Source of the DNA: Azospirillum endophyticum
GTDB lineage: Bacteria > Pseudomonadota > Alphaproteobacteria > Azospirillales > Azospirillaceae
Assembly (NCBI RefSeq): GCF_016595245.1
Contig: NZ_JAENHM010000089.1
Span: 21,616-53,928 of the forward strand
Length of the DNA: 32,313 nt
Direction: 5' to 3'
A program made the position numbers and the translations under genes. Shown here one piece after another: positions 1 through 8,100 of the stretch. The notes below the pieces were generated by a model. The model was not told the DNA's origin. It saw nothing but the letters and a program-made list of their open reading frames with translations, and searched no databases. Numbering within the stretch: the first letter of the stretch is position 1; the number at the start of each line of letters is the position of its first letter.

Positions 1-195
1 GTGTGTCTCGATGTAGGCGAAGACCTCCCGGCGCGCTTGGTCGCGGGTTTCGGACCGAGTACGGTGGACCAACTCGACCTTGAGTGTGTGGAAGAAGCTC
101 TCGATGGGAGCATCGTCGTGGCAGCAGCGCTTGCGCGACATGGACTGCCGCATCCCGGCCGCCCGCAACAGATCCCGGTAATCCAGGGAGGCCTA
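1..195 (-). pseudogene. IS3-family transposase OrfB, C-terminal fragment
   Basis: Read on the minus strand, positions 183 to 1 encode YRDLLRAAGMRQSMSRK, then DDAPIESFFHTLKVELVH, then a run ending in FAYIET. This is the typical end of the rve (DDE integrase) domain of IS3-family OrfB transposases, where the final catalytic Glu lies in the 'APIESFF' motif. The upstream, more N-terminal part should lie above about position 195, but the reading frame meets a stop there and the sequence changes to IS30-like DNA. The gene is therefore cut at this point. Its 3' end continues beyond the left edge of the window. It is non-functional as seen here. Confidence 0.85.
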
Positions 196-244
196 CTGGG
201 CGGATTCAAGTGGTCGTCGCAACAGCCTGACACAGGAGGTTGCG

Positions 245-830
245 ATGAAGAAGCGGAAGCGGCGCTCGGATCGATCTGGACGAGTTTCTCAGCGGTCACC
301 TGGTCGGCCCCCCCTCGGCACAGCGTGAGGATCGCCGGCGGTTCTGGGCGGCGATTGCGATGGGACAATCGAGAGAGAATGCGGCATCCCTGGTTGGCGT
401 GTCGCCCGCGGTGGTGGGACGTTGGTTCCGAGAGGCGGGGGGTATGCCACCAGCGAAGTTTGCATCGTCGGCGAAGCCGCCGTCGAAGCGGTATTTGCAA
501 TTTGCGGATCGGGAGGAGATCGCGCTGCTGCGGGCCCAGGGGCTTGGCGTGCGGGAGATCGCTCGGCAACTGGGACAAGCCGCCTCGATTATTTCCCGGG
601 AGCTGCGGCGCAATGCCGCCACCCGATCGGGCGGGCTGGAGTATCGGGCGACGACCGCGCAACGGCATGCCGATCGTTCAGCTCGCCGGCCCAAGCCGGC
701 CAAGCTGGTGATCAATCCAACTCTACGCGACTATGTGCAAGAGCGTCTGGCCGGCATGGTGGTTGCTCCGGGCGGCATGGCGATCCCCGGGCCGGCCGTG
801 ACCTGGAAAGCGCGTCGTCACGGCCGCCGG
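245..830 (+). pseudogene. IS30-family transposase, truncated and probably frameshifted
   Basis: An ATG at 245 opens a lysine/arginine-rich start (MKKRKRRSD), but this frame stops at about 326. The homologous protein continues in another frame (IDLDEFLSGHLVGPPSAQRE, then ATG 360 onward), so a one-base shift near 260-275 is likely. The rest reads as the N-terminal half of an IS30 transposase: a helix-turn-helix segment (DREEIALLRAQGLGVREIA, RQLGQAASIISRELRRN) and the linker LRDYVQERLAGMVVAPGG up to about position 830. The C-terminal DDE domain is absent because the frame passes into an unrelated HPF-like sequence. The element's left end probably lies near 197, directly against the IS3 fragment. 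It should be catalytically dead. Confidence 0.8.
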
Positions 831-1043
831 TACCAGGGCAATCCTTACACCGTCCAGATCGCCCTGACCGTTCCCGGCGACGAACTGGTCGTGCACAGCG
901 ACAAGCCCGGAAGCCATGGCCATGAGAGTGCCGATGCGGCAACCCGCGACGCCTTCGACGCCGCGCGCCGCGCGCTGGAGCGTTTCGCCGAACGGCATCG
1001 CCATGAGATGAAGACCCACGCTTCCGACGCCGTCCCGCCGTAA
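831..1043 (+). pseudogene. HPF/RaiA-type ribosome-associated protein, C-terminal remnant
   Basis: In the same open frame as the IS30 fragment, residues from about 831 read YQGNPYTVQIALTVPGDELV, then a segment ending HESADAATRDAFDAARRAL and ERFAERHRHEMKTH, stopping with TAA at 1043. The beta strand 'V.I.LTVPG.E.VV' followed by 'H...DAFDAARR.LE' is typical of the second half of short HPF/RaiA (sigma-54 modulation) proteins that bind idle ribosomes. The N-terminal half is missing and replaced by transposase sequence, so an IS30 insertion plus deletion probably destroyed the gene. The open frame 360-1043 could in principle make a 227-residue fusion. No independent start or RBS for the HPF part was seen. 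Confidence 0.7.
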
Positions 1044-1082
1044 ACGGTCCGGCCACCGGCCATTCCAGTCCGATCCATCCAG

Positions 1083-1130
1083 CGCCACGCCCGTCCGCCC
1101 GTTTCGGACGGGCGTGGCGATTCGCCTTTT
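1083..1130 (+). terminator. Rho-independent terminator after the HPF remnant
   Basis: A perfect 15-bp stem (CGCCACGCCCGTCCG at 1083-1097 pairing with 1105-1119) with a 7-base loop is followed by a T-rich stretch ending in TTTT at 1127-1130. It lies 40 bases after the TAA at 1043. This looks like the native terminator of the destroyed HPF gene. Confidence 0.75.
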
Positions 1131-1214
1131 CCCTCCGACCCCATGGCATAAAACAATATAGAAATGTACAATAATTTGAACATCGCGCGCAAATAACAAA
1201 ATGATTTGATTTTA

Positions 1215-1231
1215 CCTACTTGATAAGTAGG
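1215..1231. promoter_or_regulatory. Palindromic operator candidate upstream of the XRE-cupin gene
   Basis: CCTACTTGATAAGTAGG is a perfect 7-bp inverted repeat around GAT. It lies in an A/T-rich island (about 1142-1240) that contrasts with the surrounding GC-rich DNA, 50 bases before the start codon of the XRE-cupin regulator. It could be the autoregulatory operator of that protein. No convincing -35/-10 pair could be fixed. Confidence 0.45.
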
Positions 1232-1280
1232 AATAAGTGGTGTTCAATCCTGCCGATCCCCGTCGCAGGAGACCGGAGTC

Positions 1281-1889
1281 ATGACGATCGACACCCCCCT
1301 ATCCATGGGCCAATCCGCTGACCCGCCGTCTCTCGACCAGCTGGTCGGGGTGATCGGCGACAATCTGCGCGGCTTCCGCCGGCGGCAGGGGCTGTCGGTC
1401 GACGGGCTTGCGCAACTGTCCGGTAGCGATCCGCAACTCCTGGCAGCGATCGAAGAGGGGCGGCACCGTCCCGACATCGGCACGCTGTGGACGGTCGCCA
1501 AGGCGCTGGACCTGTCCTTTTCCAGCCTGCTCAGCACCGGCGGCGACGCCGGCACCACGGTGATCCGGCGGGCCGAGCAGCGCAGCCTGACCTCCCGCGA
1601 CGGCCTCTTCACCTCGCGGGCGCTGTTCCCGCTGAAGGGCGAGCGGCAGGTGGAGTTCTACGAGCTGCGTCTGGCCCCCGGCGCCGACGAAGCGTCCGAC
1701 GGCCATTCCGCCGGTACGGTGGAGAACATCCTGGTCGGGCGCGGCCGGGTCGACATCGCCACCGCCGACGGCGAGCACCGGCTAGAGGAGGGCGATTCGA
1801 TCCTGTTCGAGGCCGACGTCCCCCACCGCTACCGCAACGCCGGCGAGGACGAGGCGGTGCTGTATCTCGTCATGTCCTACATCCTCTGA
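1281..1889 (+). CDS. XRE-family transcriptional regulator with C-terminal cupin domain
   Basis: This 202-residue protein has an N-terminal helix-turn-helix of the XRE/Cro type (about residues 22-77, including LRGFRRRQGLSVDGLAQLSG and the 'IEEGRHRPDIGTLWTVAKAL' stretch). A C-terminal cupin follows (about 118-200, with VGRGRVDIATADGEHRLEEG and DVPHRY). Proteins of this build are usually repressors that bind a small effector in the cupin barrel and control a neighbouring catabolic or detoxification gene. The esterase gene begins 32 bases downstream in the same direction, so it is the likely co-transcribed partner or target. The palindrome at 1215-1231 is a candidate operator. The effector is not predictable. 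The start is the first ATG after the A/T-rich promoter region, preceded by GGAG about 10 bases upstream. Confidence 0.88.
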   Translation: MTIDTPLSMGQSADPPSLDQLVGVIGDNLRGFRRRQGLSVDGLAQLSGSDPQLLAAIEEGRHRPDIGTLWTVAKALDLSFSSLLSTGGDAGTTVIRRAEQRSLTSRDGLFTSRALFPLKGERQVEFYELRLAPGADEASDGHSAGTVENILVGRGRVDIATADGEHRLEEGDSILFEADVPHRYRNAGEDEAVLYLVMSYIL

Positions 1890-1921
1890 CTCGAAATTCT
1901 CTGGCCTTGGGGAGAGCGTCG

Positions 1922-2902
1922 ATGCCGGATACCGTCCTGCCTGTTCAGCGCGATCTGCTCGATCCGGACGTCGTCGCGCTGGGCGCGCTGGCCGCCCGCA
2001 CCGGTCTGGTCCCCGCCGACCCGTTGCGCCAGCCTCTGGCCGAAGCGCGCGACGCGGCGGAGCGCTACCACGCCTTCCTCAATGGCCCGGCATTGCCCGC
2101 CGACATCCGGGAGGTCGCGGCGGACGGTCCCGCCGGCCCCTTGCGCCTGCGCCTGATCCAGCCACCGGGGATGTTGGAGGAGGGCCGGCCCCTGCCGGTA
2201 CTGATCTATTTCCATGGCGGCGGCTTCGCCGTCAATTCCATCGACACCCATGACCGGCTGCTGCGCCTGCTGGCCCGGCACAGCGGCGCGGCGGTCTGCG
2301 CCGTCGCCTACAGCCTCGCGCCGGAGCGGCGTTTCCCCCATCAGCGGGGCGAGGCGCTGGCCGCCCTGCGCTGGGTGGTGCGCCACGGCGCCGATCATGG
2401 GCTCGATCCGGAACGGATCGCTGTCGGCGGCGATTCGGCGGGGGCCAACTTGGCGCTCGGCCTCGCGCTGGACGCACGGGAGGAGCCGGGGCCGCCGCTG
2501 TCCTTCGGCTTGCTGCTCTACGGCATGTTCGCCCACGACTTCGACGGCGAATCGCACCGGCTGTTCGGCGACGGACGCTTCGGGCTGACCACCGAGCGGA
2601 TGCGCTGGTACTGGCGGCAGTATCTCGGCCATGGCGGGGTCACCCGCGACCCGGCGGCGGCTCCGCTGCAGGCCGACCTGCGCGGGCTGCCGCCGCTGCA
2701 TGTGGCGGCGGCCGGCCTGGACTGCCTGCGCGACGACAGCCTGCGCCTCGCCCAACGGCTGGAGCAGGCGCGGATCCCGCATCGGCTGGTGCTGCATGAT
2801 GCGCTTCCCCATTCCTTCGCCAGCATGACCCGCCATGTCCGCAAGGCGGAAGAGGCGGTGCTCCTGGCCGCCGATGCGGTCCGCCGGCACCTGCGGCATT
2901 GA
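1922..2902 (+). CDS. Alpha/beta hydrolase, HSL-family esterase/lipase
   Basis: This 326-residue cytoplasmic enzyme of the hormone-sensitive-lipase group hydrolyses ester bonds of unknown substrates. It shows the family oxyanion-hole motif HGGGF (residues 98-102) and the nucleophile elbow GDSAG (170-174, Ser172). The acid is in the AAGLDCLRDDS region, and the catalytic His is in LPHSF near the C-terminus. Its length is normal for the family. The chosen ATG has a GGGGAGAG-type ribosome site about 5 bases upstream. It follows the XRE-cupin gene after 32 bases, so the two probably form an operon and the regulator may sense the enzyme's substrate or product. No signal peptide was seen. Confidence 0.9.
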   Translation: MPDTVLPVQRDLLDPDVVALGALAARTGLVPADPLRQPLAEARDAAERYHAFLNGPALPADIREVAADGPAGPLRLRLIQPPGMLEEGRPLPVLIYFHGGGFAVNSIDTHDRLLRLLARHSGAAVCAVAYSLAPERRFPHQRGEALAALRWVVRHGADHGLDPERIAVGGDSAGANLALGLALDAREEPGPPLSFGLLLYGMFAHDFDGESHRLFGDGRFGLTTERMRWYWRQYLGHGGVTRDPAAAPLQADLRGLPPLHVAAAGLDCLRDDSLRLAQRLEQARIPHRLVLHDALPHSFASMTRHVRKAEEAVLLAADAVRRHLRH

Positions 2903-3007
2903 GCCGCCTGGCTGGGCGGGCCGGCGCCTGACCCTTGCCGATCCCGCTTGCCCCCGCAGCGCACACTATGGTTGCATCGACCGGCGTGGTTGGTTGGGGT
3001 GCAAGAG

Positions 3008-3814
3008 ATGATCGAAAGCGGTTCCTCGGTTCTGGAGCGCCATAATGTCAGCGTGATCGGATCGAGGGCGGAGACGCTGGTCCTCATCCCCGGCTTCGGC
3101 ACCGAACAATCGGCCTGGCGCCATGTCGTGGAGGCGTTCCGCGACCGCTACCGCATCGTGCTGTTCGATCTGGCGGGCGTCGGGCCTGGAAGCCAGGCGC
3201 ATTTCGACCATGTCCGCTACGGCTCCCTGGACGCCTATGCCCGCGACGTGGTCGCCGTCCTCGAAACGCTGCGGGTCGACCGTGGCCTCTGCGTCGGCCA
3301 TTCGGTGGCGGGGATGGTGGCGGCACTCGCCTCCGTCAAGGCTCCGCACCTGTTCGGCAAGCTGATCATGCTGGGAGCCTCGGCCTGCTATCGCAATGTC
3401 GGGGACTATCGCGGCGGGTTCGAGAGCGCCGACATCGACGGCCTGATCGACAGTGCGACCCGGGACTACATGCAGTGGACGGCGCGTTTCGGGCAGATGG
3501 TCGTCTCCCGCCCGGCCGAGGATCCCACGGTGCGGGAATTCGTTTCCACCTTGCGGGCGATGCGTCCGGACATGGCGCTTTCGCTGCTGCTGACCATCTT
3601 GCGCAGCGACGTCCGAAACCGCCTGGGCGAAGTCACGGTGCCCGCCGTCATCCTGCAGGCGCGGCAGGATGCGGCGGTGGCCCGGGAGGCGGCCGAGTAT
3701 CTGCACGACCGGCTGGCGGGCAGCGTCCTGGAAATCCTCGACGCATCGGGGCATCTGCCCCACATGTCGGCCCCGGACACGGTGATCGCGGCACTCGGCC
3801 GCCATCTCTCCTGA
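3008..3814 (+). CDS. RsbQ/KAI2-like alpha/beta hydrolase
   Basis: This 268-residue protein is close in length and motifs to Bacillus RsbQ (269 aa) and the plant karrikin/strigolactone receptors KAI2/D14. Visible features are the PGFGTEQSAW oxyanion region (28-37), nucleophile elbow GHSVAGM (Ser99), and the RsbQ-type stretch GASACYRNVGDYRGGFESAD after the core strands. The acid is in ILQARQDAAVA, and the catalytic His is in SGHLPHMSAP (about His249). In Bacillus, RsbQ supplies a small-molecule signal to the PAS phosphatase RsbP. Here no PAS-phosphatase is adjacent; an AraC regulator and a large sensor kinase follow. The start at 3008 gives the family length; an upstream in-frame ATG at 2948 would add 20 unrelated residues. 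Ligand and partner are unknown. Confidence 0.85.
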   Translation: MIESGSSVLERHNVSVIGSRAETLVLIPGFGTEQSAWRHVVEAFRDRYRIVLFDLAGVGPGSQAHFDHVRYGSLDAYARDVVAVLETLRVDRGLCVGHSVAGMVAALASVKAPHLFGKLIMLGASACYRNVGDYRGGFESADIDGLIDSATRDYMQWTARFGQMVVSRPAEDPTVREFVSTLRAMRPDMALSLLLTILRSDVRNRLGEVTVPAVILQARQDAAVAREAAEYLHDRLAGSVLEILDASGHLPHMSAPDTVIAALGRHLS

Positions 3815-3995
3815 CTCCGCTAATTTAGTGTTATCTTTGCGGGAATCCTGTTTCGGGCGGCGAAAACCTAAACCAAGGTATAGGGTGGTTCCACTTAAAC
3901 ACTGGCAGGTCCAATCAGCGTCTAGTGGTTTGCGGCATATCGTCGCGTTTACCCTGTGGGGACAAGTCGGGCGGACGTTCCTTTTCCGTAGGGCC

Positions 3996-4042
3996 TTCTC
4001 CGGGAGGCCGTCTCCATGGGGCCCGGCGGGCCCTCCGGAGAA
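3996..4042 (+). promoter_or_regulatory. Structured leader upstream of the AraC gene
   Basis: In the 268-base gap before the AraC gene, TTCTCCGG (3996-4003) pairs perfectly with CCGGAGAA (4035-4042). The enclosed DNA contains a second small hairpin, GGGCCCGGCGGGCCC. The structure ends about 40 bases before the start codon. It may be an mRNA leader hairpin or simply GC-rich chance pairing. No known riboswitch consensus was recognised. Confidence 0.25.
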
Positions 4043-4082
4043 TCGGAGGCGGAAGGTCGTACCCAACCCCACGGAGACGCCC

Positions 4083-5039
4083 ATGGCCTCGGCCCATCAA
4101 TCCAATCTGCCGCTGCGCTACGTTCCGACGCCGGAAGAGCCGGAGGTGCTGGTCCTCGGGTCCGGAAGCGGCATGGTGGGAATATCGCGCATCCGCTGTG
4201 TGAACGGCGGCGTCGGCCATTTCAGTCCGGCACCGGAAGACGCGTTCCTGGTCAGCCATCACCTGTCCAACTTCCATTCCGACGTGTGGGTCGACGGCAA
4301 GCTGGTGCAAAAGCCTGCCAACATCGCCGGTCTGACGTCGATCCACGACTACCGCCGCAAGATCGACTGCCACATGCACACGGCCTTCGACACCCTGACC
4401 TTCCATCTGCCCTGGGCCGCGCTGGAAAGCGCCTGCCCGGACTCCCAGGGCGGGAGGCTTGAGGATCTGTCCGTCGCCTCCAGCAGCCCGATGAACGACC
4501 CGACGGTCCGGGCGCTGGCGTCGACCATCCTGCCGACGTTGGATTATCCGGAGCGGATCAGCCTTCTGTACCTGGACCATGTCTGTTCGGCGCTGGCGAC
4601 GCACATCGTGACCGCCTACGGCCGGGTGCGGGAGGCCAAGGCCGGCGGGACGCTGGCGCCCTGGCAGGAAAGGCGGGTGAAGGAGATGATCGCCGCCAAC
4701 CTCGACGGCGAAATCCGGCTGGCCGATCTCGCCGCCGAATGCCGCCTGTCGGTGGGGCATTTCGTCCGCGCCTTCCGCCGCACCGCCAACACCACGCCCT
4801 ACCAGTGGCTGCTGCAGCGGCGGATCGACCATGCCAAGACCCTGATGCGCGACGGATCGCAGACGCTGGCCGACGTGGCGCTCGCCTGCGGCTTCGCCGA
4901 TCAGAGCCACTTCACCCGCACCTTCAGCCGTCTGGTCGGTTCCTCGCCGCACAGCTGGCGGCGCTGCAACGCGGCGGCCGATGCCGTCCTGCCGCCGGGC
5001 CGGGCACCCTCCGCACCCGCCGGGATTCCCTACGCCTGA
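4083..5039 (+). CDS. AraC-family transcriptional regulator
   Basis: This 318-residue protein has a C-terminal AraC double helix-turn-helix domain (about residues 200-300). Recognisable parts are IRLADLAAECRLSVGHFVRA, FRRTANTTPYQWLLQRRIDH, and the second-helix region DVALACGFADQSHFTRTFSR. The N-terminal 190 residues have no cupin motif I could recognise and probably sense a ligand, as in many AraC regulators of aromatic or catabolic genes. The ATG at 4083 was chosen because the preceding frame is low-complexity upstream DNA and a GGAG lies about 8 bases before it. It sits between the RsbQ-like hydrolase and the giant kinase in the same orientation. Its targets are unknown, though the adjacent genes are possible. 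Confidence 0.87.
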   Translation: MASAHQSNLPLRYVPTPEEPEVLVLGSGSGMVGISRIRCVNGGVGHFSPAPEDAFLVSHHLSNFHSDVWVDGKLVQKPANIAGLTSIHDYRRKIDCHMHTAFDTLTFHLPWAALESACPDSQGGRLEDLSVASSSPMNDPTVRALASTILPTLDYPERISLLYLDHVCSALATHIVTAYGRVREAKAGGTLAPWQERRVKEMIAANLDGEIRLADLAAECRLSVGHFVRAFRRTANTTPYQWLLQRRIDHAKTLMRDGSQTLADVALACGFADQSHFTRTFSRLVGSSPHSWRRCNAAADAVLPPGRAPSAPAGIPYA

Positions 5040-5127
5040 CGGCCCGGGCGGCATGCCGCGGCAAATTCCCCGTCTGCGGTGAAATGCCGCTATCCTGCCG
5101 ATGCCGCATCGGGGGAAAGGTCGTTTC

Positions 5128-8100
5128 ATGGAGTCTTGCCTGGACCATCTGACGGAGACCGGTTCAGGGACCCATGTCCTGGGCGGCGACGGGGAAACCA
5201 GGCTGCTGCGGGTGACCCGGCCGGGACAGGCCTTTCCGATCCTGGCAAGGATGGCGGACCGGGACGGGCCGGCCGACGCGGTGTTCGACCGCCTGCGGCG
5301 GGAGCATGGGCTGTCCCGCCGGCTCGATCCGGCTTGGGCGGTCAAGCCGCTCGACCTGCTGCGCCATGGCGCAACGCCGGTGCTGACCCTGGCCGATCCG
5401 GGCGGGCAGCCGCTGTCGATGCTGGAGCTTCCGGCCCCATCCGTTTCGGACGCGTCCCTGCGCCAGCGCCTCGTCCTTGCCGCCCGCATCGCCGGAGCGG
5501 TGGCGCAGCTGCATCGCCGCCGGCTTCTGCATGGCGATCTGCGGCCCTTCAACCTGCTGGTCGCGGAGGACGGGACGGTGCGCCTGACCGGCTTCGGCCG
5601 GGCGTCCGACCTGTCCGAATCGCAACGGCAGGAGGTCGAACGTCCGGCGGCGCTGCTGCCCTACATGGCGCCGGAGCAGACGGGACGGATGAACCGGCCG
5701 GTCGACCGCCGCAGCGACCTCTATGCCTTGGGCGTCACGCTCTACGAGCTGTTCACCGGGGAGCTGCCCTTCGCCGCCCGCGACCCCATCGAATGGGTGC
5801 ACAGCCATCTCGCCCGCGCGCCGGCCCCGCCGACGCTTCACGCCCCCGACCTGCCGCCGGCCATCGCCGACATCCTGCTGCGGCTTCTCGCCAAGTCCGC
5901 CGAGGACCGTTACCAGACCGCCGACGGCCTTCTCCGCGACCTGACCCAGGCGCTCCAGCTCTGGGAGACGCAGGGTCGCATTCCCTCCTTCCCGGTCGGG
6001 CGGCGCGACCTGCCGGAAGGATTGGACCCGCCGCCGTTCCTCTATGGGCGGGACGAGCCGGTCGCAATCCTCCAATCGGCCTTCGAGCAGGTCGCCGGCC
6101 GCGGACGGATGGGTATCGTCCTGATTTCCGGCCGGTCGGGCGTCGGCAAGTCGGCCGTCGTCCAGGCGCTGGAGGAGCAGCTGGTGCCGCCGCGCGGCCT
6201 GTTCGCCGCCGGCAAGTTCGACCAGGGCAAGCGCGATCTGCCCTATGCCAGCCTTGCCGAGGCTTTCCGCGGGCTGGTCGCACGCATCCTGGCCCTGCCG
6301 GTCCCGCACCGCGACCAGTGGCGCCGCGAGGTGGCGGAGGCGGTGGGCGACGGCGGCGCGCTGATGACCGCCCTGATCCCCAACCTCGGCCTGCTGATCG
6401 GCGAACAGCCGGTGGTCGCCCCGCTGCCGCCGCAGGAAGCGCAGAACCGCTTCGACCTGCTGTTCCGCCGGGTCCTCCAGCTCTTCGCCCGTCCCGACCA
6501 TCCGCTGGTCCTCTTCCTCGACGATCTGCAATGGCTGGACCGGGCGACGCTGGACCTGCTCGACCGGCTGGTCGCCGACGGCGGCATCGGCCATCTGCTG
6601 CTGGTCGGCGCCTACCGCGGCGACGAGGTCGGGGCGGATCATCCGCTGACGGTCCTGATGCGGCGGATCGGGAATTCCGCGTCCGAGCCGGCCGGGGCCG
6701 GGATGGAGGCCAGGGAAATCGACTGCCGCGAGATCGCGCTGGGACCGCTGACGTCCGACGAGCTGCGCCGGATGGTCGCCGACAGCCTGGACCGCAAGCC
6801 GGACGAGGTGGCGACGCTGGCGGCGTTGCTGGAGGAGCGCACCGGTGGCAACGCCTTCTTCGCCGTGCAGCTGCTGACCGCGCTGGAGCGGTCCGGCAGC
6901 CTGTGGTTCGACCGCGGGGCGGGGCGCTGGGACTGGAATCTTGCAACGGCGGCGACGGCGCGGTCGGGCGCCGGCATCGCCACGCTGATGACCGAGAGGC
7001 TGGGCCGTTTTCCGGCACGGGCGCGTGACCTGCTGGCCCGCCTCGCCGCGCTGGGCGCCAGCGCGCCCCTCTCCACCCTGGCGCTGGCCGCCGGCCTGAC
7101 GGAGGCGGAGACGGAGCGGGAACTGGGACCGGTGCTGGCCGAAGGGCTGCTCCTGCGCACCGACGTGGGCCACCGCTTTCTTCACGATCGCGTGCAGGAG
7201 GGCGCTTATGCGCTGGTGCCGGCGGAAGGGCGAGGGGCGCTCCACCTCGGCATCGCCCGCGCCCTGCAGCGCGGCTTCGCCGCCGACCTGTCGGGTGAGC
7301 GGCTGTTCGCGCTGGTCGGCCAGTATGACCGGTGCCTGTCGCTGGTCCAGGACGGGCGCGAACGGGAGGAGGTGGCGACGCTCCACCTCGCCGCCGGCCA
7401 TCGGGCCAAGGCCGCCAGCGCCCACGGGGCGGCGCTCGCCTATGCGCAGGCCGGCCTGCGCCTGCTGGAAGGCAGCCAATGGGAGCGGCGGCACCGGCTG
7501 ACCTTCGCGCTGGAGCATCTCCAAGCGGAGTGCGAGTTCCTCAGCGGCGACCTGCCGCGGGCGGAGCTGCGTCTCGTCGCGCTGGTGGGACGGGCCGGCT
7601 GTCCGGTCGACCGGGCCGCCATCACGGCGCTGCTGGTCACCGTCTATACGGCCATCGACCGCAGCGACCGCGCCATCGAGGCCTGTCTCGCCTATCTGCG
7701 CGGCGCCGGGATCGACTGGCCGGCCCATCCGCCGGCGGCACTGGCGCAGGAGGAATATGCGCGGCTGCGCGCGGCCATCGGCGACCGGCCGGTCGCCTCG
7801 CTGGCGGCGCTGTCCGCCGTCGGCGATCCCGACAGCCGGGCGACGCTGGACGTGCTGGCCGCGGCCTTGCCGCCGGCCTTCTTCAGCGACCGCAACCTGG
7901 TGTGCCTGATCCTCTGCCGGATGGCCAATCTGACGCTCCGGCATGGGCGCAGCGACGCCTCGGCGCTGGGCTTCGCCTATCTCGGGATGATGGCCGGCCC
8001 CTGTTTCGGCGATTATGCCGCCGGCTACGAGTTCGGCCGCCTCGGCTACGATCTGGCGGAGCGGCAGGGGCGGACCCGCTACCGGGCGCGGGTGCTGATG

